Shown: positions 7,326 to 12,471 of the stretch, in pieces | How positions within the stretch are numbered: position 1 is the stretch's first letter | Layout: every line of letters begins with the position of its first letter | Source: SG8-41 sp029864385 | Lineage (GTDB): Bacteria; Pseudomonadota; Gammaproteobacteria; Burkholderiales; SG8-41 | Length of the DNA stretch: 12,471 nt | Direction: 5' to 3' | Assembly: GCA_029864385.1 (NCBI GenBank) | Contig: JAOTTL010000110.1 | Location: 1 to 12,471, forward strand | Notes under the pieces: generated by a model | Database searches by the model: none | What the model saw: only the letters and a program-made list of their open reading frames with translations | Told to the model about the DNA's origin: nothing | Translations under genes and position numbers: made by a program

Positions 7326-7353
7326 AAAAAAAGGCGCGGGGATTAGCCGCGCC
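7326..7353 (-). terminator. Intrinsic terminator with no clear upstream gene
   Basis: GGCGCGG (7333-7339) and CCGCGCC (7347-7353) form a perfect 7-bp GC-rich stem with a seven-base loop; on the minus strand seven T follow (7332-7326). The plus strand has no T tract after the stem. It therefore ends a leftward transcript starting between it and the clsB stop at 7729, where no firm protein gene is present. Confidence 0.8.
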
Positions 7354-7545
7354 CAAAAAGGTACCAAAGGAGGAGGATGAAAACACGGAGCGGGATCGCC
7401 CCATGCCTTCGCCCATTTACTTGCAAGAGCAATGCCAGCATCGAGGTCGGCGTAAATCAATGAGTTACGAATATACGCCTCCGCGCCAGTGTCGGGATTT
7501 TCCACACTCATGTGGTGATCTCGACACTTTGGCCTCCCGCAGCTG
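7354..7545 (-). ncRNA. Candidate small RNA upstream of the orphan terminator
   Basis: The only basis is indirect: a strong leftward terminator at 7326-7353, no convincing gene before it, and a long hairpin at 7488-7528 near the possible 5' end. I recognise no known RNA family and found no clear promoter; the boundaries are guesses. An alternative is a short protein from a frame containing MSVENPDTGAEAY, which would have to read through the terminator. Confidence 0.25.
7488..7528. repeat. Long imperfect hairpin (11 bp + 5 bp)
   Basis: AGTGTCGGGAT (7488-7498) pairs with ATCTCGACACT (7518-7528), then after a small internal loop CCACA (7502-7506) pairs with TGTGG (7511-7515) around a four-base loop. 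The one non-Watson-Crick pair is a G-U wobble in plus-strand RNA but a mismatch in minus-strand RNA. It may be an RNA structure or a dyad protein site. Confidence 0.6.
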
Positions 7546-7632
7546 CGCCGGTGCGGTTCCACGAGCGCGATCCATGATTTGCGACCGCGGGGTTTTCGAA
7601 AGTGTGACTTAGCACCTACCGCTACTAGAACC

Positions 7633-7657
7633 GGTGACGGGTGATGAGTGATGGGTG
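7633..7657. repeat. Heptamer array, GGTGATG type
   Basis: Three and a half units with period 7: GGTGACG, GGTGATG, AGTGATG, GGTG. It is roughly the inverse complement of the CATTCAC array at 7696-7723, so the pair can fold on itself. Confidence 0.65.
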
Positions 7658-7695
7658 CCTTTTAGAACCCACCGCCAGGTGCACTTCAGCGAGTC

Positions 7696-7723
7696 CATTC
7701 ACTATTCACCATTCACCATTCAC
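7696..7723. repeat. Heptamer array, CATTCAC type
   Basis: Four units with period 7 (CATTCAC, TATTCAC, CATTCAC, CATTCAC), ending five bases from the clsB stop codon. The unit is the same as at 11890-11917 except for one A/G position (CCATTCA versus CCGTTCA). Confidence 0.8.
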
Positions 7724-7728
7724 GGCTG

Positions 7729-8895
7729 TTAAGGCAAATCGTCCGCCCGCCCGTAAGCAAACAACCCCGTCAGCAGTCGCGCAAGCCCATAGCTCGTCCA
7801 GGTAAGCGCGCGTACGGCGAGCGGCTGTTGATTCCAGCCCTGCCGCTCGAGCTGCTGCGCACCCTCCGTCATCGCTTTAACGAGGCTTTCCCGTAGCTGA
7901 TCAGCGAAGTTCTGATCCTCGATCACGATGTTCGCTTCACGCGCGAGCAGGAGGCTGAACGGATCGATGTTGGAGGAACCAACCGTCGACCAAAAGCGGT
8001 CGATGACCGCCACCTTCGCGTGCAGGAAACTTTTGTGGTATTCGTGGATCTCGATGCCGGCGTCCAAAAAAGCCCCGTAGAGCGCGCGCGACGCGTAATG
8101 CAGCAGCACGTACTCTACCCTTCCCTGCAGCAGCAGCACAACGCGCACACCACGCGCCGCTGCGTCCATTAGCGCACGCCGGAACGAGAGGCCGGGAAAG
8201 AAATAGGCGCTGGCGATGATGATTTCGCTGCGCGCGCCCTCGATTGCCGTAAGGTAAGCCTGCTCGATGGCGCGGCGATGCCGGATGTTGTCCCGCACGA
8301 GGAACGCTGCCCGCTGTCCGCCCCGCGGCACGCTGAATGGGCCCAATTCGCGCAGCCGTCGCCAGCTTGAACTGAACTGCGTCGCGGTCACCAGCGCCCA
8401 CAGCCGTTTGACCGTGGGGTGGATGTGGGCGACCAGCGGCCCCTCGACCCGCACCGCATAATCGAAGCGCGGCGGCGTGTGCCCGGGCGTGTCCATATCG
8501 TCGATGATATTGATGCCGCCAACGAACGCGACGCGCGCGTCGATAACAGCGATCTTGCGGTGCAGGCGCCGCAGGCGCCCACGTCGGAAAGTCCACGGCG
8601 AAATATCGGGGCGGAACACGAGAAAATTTACTCCCGCGCTCCTGAGCTCTGCAATGAATTCCGCGTCCAGATCGCTGGAGCCGAACCCGTCCACCATCAC
8701 GTTGGTCGCGACGCCGCGGCGCGCCGCGCGCGCGAGCGCAGCCCCGATCGCGCAGCCAGCCGCATCATTTTCGAAAATGTAGGTCTCGATGTGAATCTCA
8801 CGGCGCGCGGCATCCAGCTCGACTTCCAGCGCCGGGAAGTACTTGACCCCGCTTACCAGCAGTGTGAGGCGGTTGCCGTCGACGAGTGCAGCCAT
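7729..8895 (-). CDS. clsB: Cardiolipin synthase B-like phospholipase D family protein
   Basis: A 388-residue protein with two PLD active-site motifs: HRKIAVID (112-119) followed by GGINI, and HAKVAVID (292-299) followed by GSSNID. Paired HKD motifs form one active site in this superfamily. The order of motifs, the length (E. coli ClsB is about 413) and the YbhP-like gene directly upstream match the known ybhP-clsB pair, whose ClsB makes cardiolipin by transferring phosphatidyl groups. No long N-terminal membrane helices of the ClsA type are seen, so it is probably membrane-associated. The frame is open upstream, but I use the ATG at 8895 (MAALVDGNRLTLL), which is 10 bases after the ybhP stop. 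An earlier start would overlap ybhP with arginine-rich residues. A heptamer array follows the stop instead of a clear terminator. Confidence 0.9.
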   Translation of the reverse strand: MAALVDGNRLTLLVSGVKYFPALEVELDAARREIHIETYIFENDAAGCAIGAALARAARRGVATNVMVDGFGSSDLDAEFIAELRSAGVNFLVFRPDISPWTFRRGRLRRLHRKIAVIDARVAFVGGINIIDDMDTPGHTPPRFDYAVRVEGPLVAHIHPTVKRLWALVTATQFSSSWRRLRELGPFSVPRGGQRAAFLVRDNIRHRRAIEQAYLTAIEGARSEIIIASAYFFPGLSFRRALMDAAARGVRVVLLLQGRVEYVLLHYASRALYGAFLDAGIEIHEYHKSFLHAKVAVIDRFWSTVGSSNIDPFSLLLAREANIVIEDQNFADQLRESLVKAMTEGAQQLERQGWNQQPLAVRALTWTSYGLARLLTGLFAYGRADDLP

Positions 8896-8905
8896 TGTTT
8901 GGCAC

Positions 8906-9688
8906 TCACGAACGCACCAAAGTCGCCGCCAGCGCGGCGTGGTCCGAGATGCGCGCCCAGGCGCGGCCGTGGTGGACGCGCGCGTGCCGCACCTGGAAAC
9001 CACGCAGGTAAATTCGGTCCAGTGACATAAGCGGCAGCACCGCCGGAAAGCTCCGCGCCGGGACGCCGCTAACGAGCTCGAATACTTCGTGTAAATTCAG
9101 GGGATGGGCGAGTTCCTGGCCAACGCGGTAGCGCCAGTCATTGAAATCGCCGGCGACGATCAACGGAGCCGTTGGCGGCACCAAGCGCTCGATCCGCTGG
9201 CGCAGCAGCTCCAGCTGCCGGCCGCGCCAGCGGGCCAGCAGGCCGAGGTGCACGCACACGCAATGGAGCGGCTCCTTCCAGCGCGGCAGCTGAATCTCGC
9301 AGTGGAGCAATCCGCGTCGTTCGAGACGGTGGGTGGACACGTCCTGGTTGTCCCAGCGAACGATCGGAAATCTCGACAGGATGGCATTGCCGTGATGCCC
9401 CTGGTCGTAAATGGTGTTCTTGCCGTAGGCGTACTCGCGCCATACCGAGTCAGCCAGGAACTCGTATTGCGGCGCAATCGGCCACTCACTGTAGCGGGAG
9501 GCATGCCGCTCATGGCTGCCGTGCACCTCCTGCAGGAACACGACGTCCGCCCCCAGCATGCGCAATCTTTCGCGGACCTCGTGGATCACGAGCCGCCTTT
9601 TGAAGAAAGAGAAGCCCTTGTGAATGTTGTAGGTTGCCACCCGCAGTGTGCGCGTGACGTTGTCGTCAGCCAAGGAAGAGCCTTTCAT
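8906..9688 (-). CDS. ybhP: Endonuclease/exonuclease/phosphatase family protein, YbhP-like
   Basis: A 260-residue single-domain EEP protein, the metal-dependent fold shared by exonuclease III, DNase I and inositol phosphatases. Key positions are present: YNIHKG (Asn21), LQEV (Glu54), HLGLLARWR (His148), AGDFNDWR (Asp181, Asn183), LDRIY (Asp224) and SDHAAL (Asp249, His250). No signal peptide is clear. Its position just before the ClsB-like gene is the same as in enterobacteria, which suggests a role tied to phospholipid or phosphate-ester chemistry rather than DNA repair, but the substrate is unknown. I use the ATG at 9688; a TTG three codons earlier is possible. The upstream region holds an 8-bp inverted repeat (9736-9743/9760-9767). 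Confidence 0.88.
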   Translation of the reverse strand: MKGSSLADDNVTRTLRVATYNIHKGFSFFKRRLVIHEVRERLRMLGADVVFLQEVHGSHERHASRYSEWPIAPQYEFLADSVWREYAYGKNTIYDQGHHGNAILSRFPIVRWDNQDVSTHRLERRGLLHCEIQLPRWKEPLHCVCVHLGLLARWRGRQLELLRQRIERLVPPTAPLIVAGDFNDWRYRVGQELAHPLNLHEVFELVSGVPARSFPAVLPLMSLDRIYLRGFQVRHARVHHGRAWARISDHAALAATLVRS

Positions 9689-9768
9689 GTCACGCAACGC
9701 AAGCTGCTCCCTGCATAAGGACGCGCCTCATGCCGGCCGGCGCCGACGGAAGCGCCCGCGCGCCGGCG

Positions 9769-9788
9769 AATACGCCATTAGCGTAACA
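9769..9788 (-). promoter_or_regulatory. Motif shared with the ABC gene upstream region (copy 2)
   Basis: On the minus strand TGTTACGCTAATGGCGTATT, 81 bases before the ybhP start. It contains a perfect inverted repeat, TACGC (9771-9775) and GCGTA (9781-9785), that is degenerate in copy 1. It may include the ybhP-clsB promoter or an operator. Confidence 0.35.
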
Positions 9789-9820
9789 CCGCGTGCTGCC
9801 GATGAGCCGACGGGAAGTCG

Positions 9821-10918
9821 TTAATCGACCGCAAGCATGCGGTCGAGGGCGATACGGGCCAGCTCCGCCTCGCGCGCCGGCACCTTGATGTGGTTGACGA
9901 TCTTGCCCGCCACCAGGTTCTCGAGCGACCAGGCCAGGTGCTGCGGGTCGATTCGTGCCATCGTGGAGCACATGCACACCATGGGCGACATGAACTGGAC
10001 GATCTTGCCCTGCGGCCTGAATTGCTCGGCGATTCGGTTCACGAGGTTGAGCTCGGTGCCCACGAGCCAGCGGGTGCCCGGCGAGCTCGCCGCAATGGTG
10101 CGAATGATGAAATCGGTCGAGCCCACGTAATCGGAGAGCTTGCACACATCGAACTTGCACTCGGGGTGCGAGATGACCATCCCGCTCGGATTTTGATCGC
10201 GCCAGCGCAGGACGTGCTGCGGCTGGAACATCTGGTGCACCGAGCAATGCCCCTTCCACAGCAGGATCTTCGCCATCTTGATCTGCTGCGGCGTGAGCCC
10301 GCCCATTTCCTCGTCGGGATCCCATACCAGCATTTCGGCGAGCGGGATGTCCATGAGATACCCCGTCCAGCGGCCCAGGTGCTGGTCGGGAAAGAACAGC
10401 ACCTTCTCGCGCCGCTTGAGCGACCACTCGAGAATCCCGCGCGCGTTCGACGAGGTGCATACGACGCCGCCGTGCTCTCCGCAGAACCCCTTCAGGTCCG
10501 CGGCCGAGTTGATGTAGGTCACCGGGGTGACGTGCTCGTCGGGATCGAGCACAGCGGAAAGCTCGCGCCAAGCGCGCTCGACCTTGGCCAGGTTCGCCAT
10601 GTCCGCCATCGAGCATCCGGCGCCGAGGTCGGGCAAAATCGCCACCTGCTCCGGCTTGGAGAGAATGTCCGCCACCTCCGCCATGAAATGCACGCCGCAG
10701 AAGACGATGTACTGCGCGTCGGTCTGCGCTGCGAGGCGAGAAAGCTGCAGGGAATCCCCGGTGAGTTCGGCGTGCTTGTAGACGTCGGCACGCTGGTAAT
10801 GATGACCGAGTATCACCGCGCGCTTGCCGAGGCTCGCCCTGGCGGCCTGGATGCGCGGCTCGCACGCCTCGTCGGCGAGCGGCTTGAAACGATCGAATGT
10901 AGTCGTCGCAGCTTCCAT
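9821..10918 (-). CDS. nadA: Quinolinate synthase A (NadA)
   Basis: NadA joins iminoaspartate and dihydroxyacetone phosphate to give quinolinate, the precursor of NAD; it is a cytoplasmic [4Fe-4S] enzyme. The 365-residue protein shows the threefold pseudo-symmetric pattern, with LGHHYQ (37-42), CGVHFMAE (cluster Cys74), PDLGAGCSMAD (96-106), VISHPEC (Cys254) and FMSPMVCMCSTM (third ligand Cys315 or Cys317). The length is that of the long NadA type. The start is the ATG at 10918; a GTG directly before it is possible, with AAGAG about ten bases upstream. A leader of about 96 bases separates it from nudB and holds TGGTAAATT (10957-10949), a possible extended -10, and CTCTTAAAGAG (10932-10942), a small palindrome, so nadA probably has its own promoter. 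nadB and nadC are not in the window. Confidence 0.96.
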   Translation of the reverse strand: MEAATTTFDRFKPLADEACEPRIQAARASLGKRAVILGHHYQRADVYKHAELTGDSLQLSRLAAQTDAQYIVFCGVHFMAEVADILSKPEQVAILPDLGAGCSMADMANLAKVERAWRELSAVLDPDEHVTPVTYINSAADLKGFCGEHGGVVCTSSNARGILEWSLKRREKVLFFPDQHLGRWTGYLMDIPLAEMLVWDPDEEMGGLTPQQIKMAKILLWKGHCSVHQMFQPQHVLRWRDQNPSGMVISHPECKFDVCKLSDYVGSTDFIIRTIAASSPGTRWLVGTELNLVNRIAEQFRPQGKIVQFMSPMVCMCSTMARIDPQHLAWSLENLVAGKIVNHIKVPAREAELARIALDRMLAVD

Positions 10919-11014
10919 CACGACACGGCGTCTCTTAAAGAGTGGGGAAATTTACCATACTGTGACAAAAAATCCAGTCAGTTGGTGCCCGTAAAAAAAG
11001 AGTCCGCATTCTGG

Positions 11015-11464
11015 TCAGGTTTTTTTTGCAGTGCGCCACGGCAATTCCTGTATTGCCTCGACATTGGTCCAGGAAAACACCTTTTTCGCAGCCGCTTCCC
11101 ATGAGATCCACTCGTAGCGCAAATGTTCCCGCGGCTCGAGCGTCACCGGCAGCTCTTGCGGCACGCACAGCCCGAACACATGCTCGAGATTGTGGGTAAC
11201 GCCGGGTGCGTAACGGCTGCGCCAAGTCCGGTAAATCTCGAACCGATTCTGCTTGTGCCAGTCGGTGAGTCCATAGCAAGCGGCGTCGAGGCCGGTCTCT
11301 TCCCGCAACTCGCGCACGGCGGTCTCGGCAAGGCTCTCGCCTTCGTGCTGGCTGCCGGTCACGGATTGCCAGAAACCCGGACGATCGGCGCGCTCGAGCA
11401 GCAGCACCTTGAGCTCCGGCGTATGCACCAGCACGAGGACCGAGACGGGAATCTTGTATTTCAC
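11015..11464 (-). CDS. nudB: Dihydroneopterin triphosphate diphosphatase (NudB)
   Basis: A 149-residue Nudix hydrolase, the same length as E. coli NudB. The Nudix box runs from Gly37 to Leu59 (G-x5-E-x7-RELREETGL), with Glu55 and Glu56 binding metal. FWQSVTGS before it and RYAPGVTHNLEHVF after it are close to E. coli NudB, which removes pyrophosphate from dihydroneopterin triphosphate in folate synthesis. The start is GTG 11464, overlapping the barstar stop by four bases (GTGA), so translation is probably coupled. In many proteobacteria nudB follows aspS directly; here a ribonuclease-inhibitor pair lies between. An eight-A run encodes the final Lys-Lys before Thr and stop, a slippage-prone spot with little effect on the protein. 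Confidence 0.93.
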   Translation of the reverse strand: MKYKIPVSVLVLVHTPELKVLLLERADRPGFWQSVTGSQHEGESLAETAVRELREETGLDAACYGLTDWHKQNRFEIYRTWRSRYAPGVTHNLEHVFGLCVPQELPVTLEPREHLRYEWISWEAAAKKVFSWTNVEAIQELPWRTAKKT

Positions 11465-11871
11465 GAGCCAGGCAACTGCTGCAGCGCCACGCCACGCACC
11501 TGCTGGTCGAGCAGCGCAATGAAGACGCGACCACGCTCTTTCCAGTAACTTGCGGTGTCGCGAAAAATTTCAAGGGCCGTCGCCAAATCGTCGGGAGCTG
11601 CCCTGGCGAGCCTACTCACGCCGCGCCACAGCACGACATGGCCCGGCGCGGGTCGCCATGATAAGTCCTGCAGGCAATCAGCAAGCGCGTCCCAGTTGCC
11701 ACCGAAACCGTCGGGGAACTCGAGATCCCTTGCGCACGCCGCAAGGAACTGCGGCTTGTTGCGCGCCTCTCCGGAGTCGAACTCGATCCAGGCAAGCTTG
11801 CCGCGCGTGGCGGTGCGGCGCAGCGCCGAAGTATCTGCCGGCGCGAGATACACGCCGGAGTGCTCGGGCAT
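11461..11871 (-). CDS. Barstar-family ribonuclease inhibitor
   Basis: A 136-residue barstar-fold protein. The diagnostic stretch is FPDGFGGNWDALADCLQDLSW (residues 52-72), matching the binding helix of barstar; Asp61 and Asp65 fall where barstar has Asp35 and Asp39, which plug the active site of barnase. Barstar proteins are cytoplasmic and protect against a secreted ribonuclease. The gene directly upstream encodes such a ribonuclease, which supports a cognate pair. I use the ATG at 11871, 22 bases after the ribonuclease stop; a GTG at 11904 would add 11 residues, overlap the ribonuclease gene and start inside a heptamer array. Neither has a good ribosome site. The stop overlaps nudB by four bases. 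Confidence 0.9.
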   Translation of the reverse strand: MPEHSGVYLAPADTSALRRTATRGKLAWIEFDSGEARNKPQFLAACARDLEFPDGFGGNWDALADCLQDLSWRPAPGHVVLWRGVSRLARAAPDDLATALEIFRDTASYWKERGRVFIALLDQQVRGVALQQLPGS

Positions 11872-11889
11872 CAAACACGGACCAGGATT

Positions 11890-11917
11890 CCGTTCACCGT
11901 TCACCGTTCACCGTTCG
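11890..11917. repeat. Heptamer array, CCGTTCA type, over the ribonuclease stop codon
   Basis: Four units with period 7 (CCGTTCA three times, then CCGTTCG). The ribonuclease stop codon (11896-11894) and its last residues TVNGER are encoded by this array, as is the alternative barstar GTG. The unit differs by one base from the array at 7696-7723. Confidence 0.85.
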
Positions 11918-12289
11918 CGGGTGTTCCCGGATGCGCACGAAGCTCTGGTAATGATCGGCCGTATAGTAGAACTCGCCGCCGCGCCCGGCGACAATGCGGC
12001 GCGCTCCGCGGCTCTTCACCCCCGGCGTGCGCACTGTGTACTCTCGATAATAGCCGCGCTCGCGCGACGGCAGGTGCTTCTCAAAGTTGCGAAACACGAT
12101 CCCGTCGCGCTCGTACGGAAACGGCCCTCCCTGCTTGATGAGCCTGATTGTCGCGCGCGCTTCCGATGGCAGATCCGCAACCGAAACCTCGGGTCGCGGC
12201 TCGGGCATCGTGCCCCGCCCCTGTGCGAGCGGTGCGAATCCGATCAAGAACGCCAGCAGTGCGAGTCCGAGTCGTCGCATTCTTGGCAT
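11894..12289 (-). CDS. Secreted guanyl-specific ribonuclease, RNase Sa/barnase family
   Basis: A small secreted RNase of the N1/T1/barnase family (131 residues from this start). A signal peptide covers about residues 1-24 (RRLGLALLAFLIGFAPLAQG), leaving about 107 residues, near the 96 of RNase Sa. Family marks are LPSEARATI, GGPFPYERDGIVFRNFE (54-70), GYYREYTVRTPG (79-90), RGARRIV (94-100) and FYYTADHYQSF (107-117). Glu83, Arg94, Arg98 and His113 align with the catalytic Glu54, Arg65, Arg69 and His85 of RNase Sa, so it should be active. It cuts RNA after guanosine. The start is uncertain: ATG 12289 has AAGGA eight bases upstream, while ATGs at 12307 and 12280 are in frame; all lie in a nine-base repeat. 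It sits between aspS and the barstar gene on the same strand. Confidence 0.9.
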   Translation of the reverse strand: MPRMRRLGLALLAFLIGFAPLAQGRGTMPEPRPEVSVADLPSEARATIRLIKQGGPFPYERDGIVFRNFEKHLPSRERGYYREYTVRTPGVKSRGARRIVAGRGGEFYYTADHYQSFVRIREHPRTVNGER

Positions 12290-12316
12290 TCTTGGCGTCC
12301 TTCGCATCCTGGCGGT
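12278..12316. repeat. Nine-base repeats at the ribonuclease start
   Basis: CATTCTTGG (12278-12286) and CATTCTTGG (12287-12295) are followed by the diverged CGTCCTTCG (12296-12304) and CATCCTGGC (12305-12313). On the coding strand each unit offers or nearly offers an ATG, so the three possible starts of the ribonuclease (12280, 12289, 12307) come from the repeat. Confidence 0.65.
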
Positions 12317-12471
12317 TCAGTCTTTCCGCTGCTCCGTCTGCCGCAGCCGTATGTGCAGCTCGCGCAACTGCCGCTCGTCCACCGGGCTCGGCGCCTGCGT
12401 AAGCAGGCACTGCGCGCGCTGGGTCTTCGGAAATGCGATGACGTCGCGAATCGACTCTACCCCCGCCATGA
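12317..12471 (-). CDS. aspS: Aspartyl-tRNA synthetase, C-terminal end only
   Basis: The last 50 codons of AspRS; the 5' part lies beyond the right edge. The residues SIRDVIAFPKTQRAQCLLTQ followed by APSPV match the conserved end of bacterial AspRS (IRDVIAFPKT...C-L-T-APS), including the class II motif 3-adjacent segment. The enzyme charges tRNA-Asp in the cytoplasm. The stop TGA (12319-12317) is 27 bases before the chosen ribonuclease ATG and 9 before the outermost one, with no terminator between, so the ribonuclease-barstar-nudB genes are probably read through from aspS. Confidence 0.93.
   Translation of the reverse strand, partial: MAGVESIRDVIAFPKTQRAQCLLTQAPSPVDERQLRELHIRLRQTEQRKD

Larger units (their letters stand above)
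7050..7728. other. 680-bp gene-poor interval with terminator, hairpin and repeat arrays
   Basis: No reading frame here is convincing. From left to right: GC-rich upstream region of the ABC gene (7050-7224), a motif shared with the ybhP upstream region (7225-7244), a minus-strand terminator (7326-7353), a 41-base hairpin (7488-7528) and two heptamer arrays (7633-7657, 7696-7723). The longest minus-strand frame (7233-7562, with MSVENPDTGAEAYIRN inside) reads straight through the terminator, so it is doubtful. A small RNA ending at the terminator is a better fit. Confidence 0.55.

Noticed and set aside
7377..7463. 28-codon frame after AAAGGAGGAGG on the plus strand
   Set aside because: The ribosome-like site is only three bases from the ATG, the peptide matches nothing I know, and no plus-strand promoter or terminator supports it.
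7233..7562. 109-codon minus-strand frame containing MSVENPDTGAEAYIRN
   Set aside because: It reads through a strong terminator and ends in cysteine/arginine-rich non-protein-like sequence; kept only as an alternative explanation of the small RNA candidate.
7633..7723. CRISPR array
   Set aside because: Units are 7 bases long and directly joined, with no spacers and no cas genes.

Overview
The window looks like chromosomal DNA of a GC-rich betaproteobacterium. I base this on the GroES, NadA, NudB, EgtD and AspRS sequences, the Atm1-type transporter, the YbhP-ClsB pair and the aspS...nudB order; the exact genus cannot be fixed by eye. All protein genes except one are on the minus strand.

Left part (1-3062): the 5' end of groES runs off the left edge and is preceded by a good sigma-32 heat-shock promoter with a short inverted repeat at the transcript start. 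Diverging from it is an alpha/beta hydrolase of the 3-oxoadipate enol-lactonase type, the only plus-strand gene. It lies behind a tandem 66-bp duplication whose last palindrome overlaps a probable promoter. It converges on an MFS transporter, followed by about 410 bp without a convincing gene, ending in a strong two-way terminator.

Middle part (3063-7728): egtD (histidine methylation to hercynine, with no egtB partner here), then upstream of it a PBP7-type D,D-peptidase that probably starts at a CTG codon, then an Atm1-type ABC half-exporter. A gene-poor stretch of about 680 bp follows. It holds a minus-strand terminator, a long hairpin and heptamer repeat arrays, and may encode a small RNA.

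Right part (7729-12471), read leftward on the minus strand: aspS 3' end, a secreted RNase Sa/barnase-type ribonuclease, a barstar-type inhibitor, nudB (folate pathway), nadA (quinolinate synthase, NAD synthesis), a YbhP-like EEP-family phosphatase/nuclease, and a ClsB-like cardiolipin synthase. aspS, RNase, barstar and nudB are packed with gaps of 30 bp or less or overlaps and look like one transcript; ybhP-clsB is a second tight pair.

Most genes are ordinary housekeeping genes. The most unusual items are the ribonuclease-inhibitor pair between aspS and nudB, whose ends coincide with short tandem repeats; the duplicated palindromic leader of the hydrolase; the possible small RNA locus near 7326-7545; and the likely CTG start of the PBP7-like gene. 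I did not find a clear novel multi-gene system.
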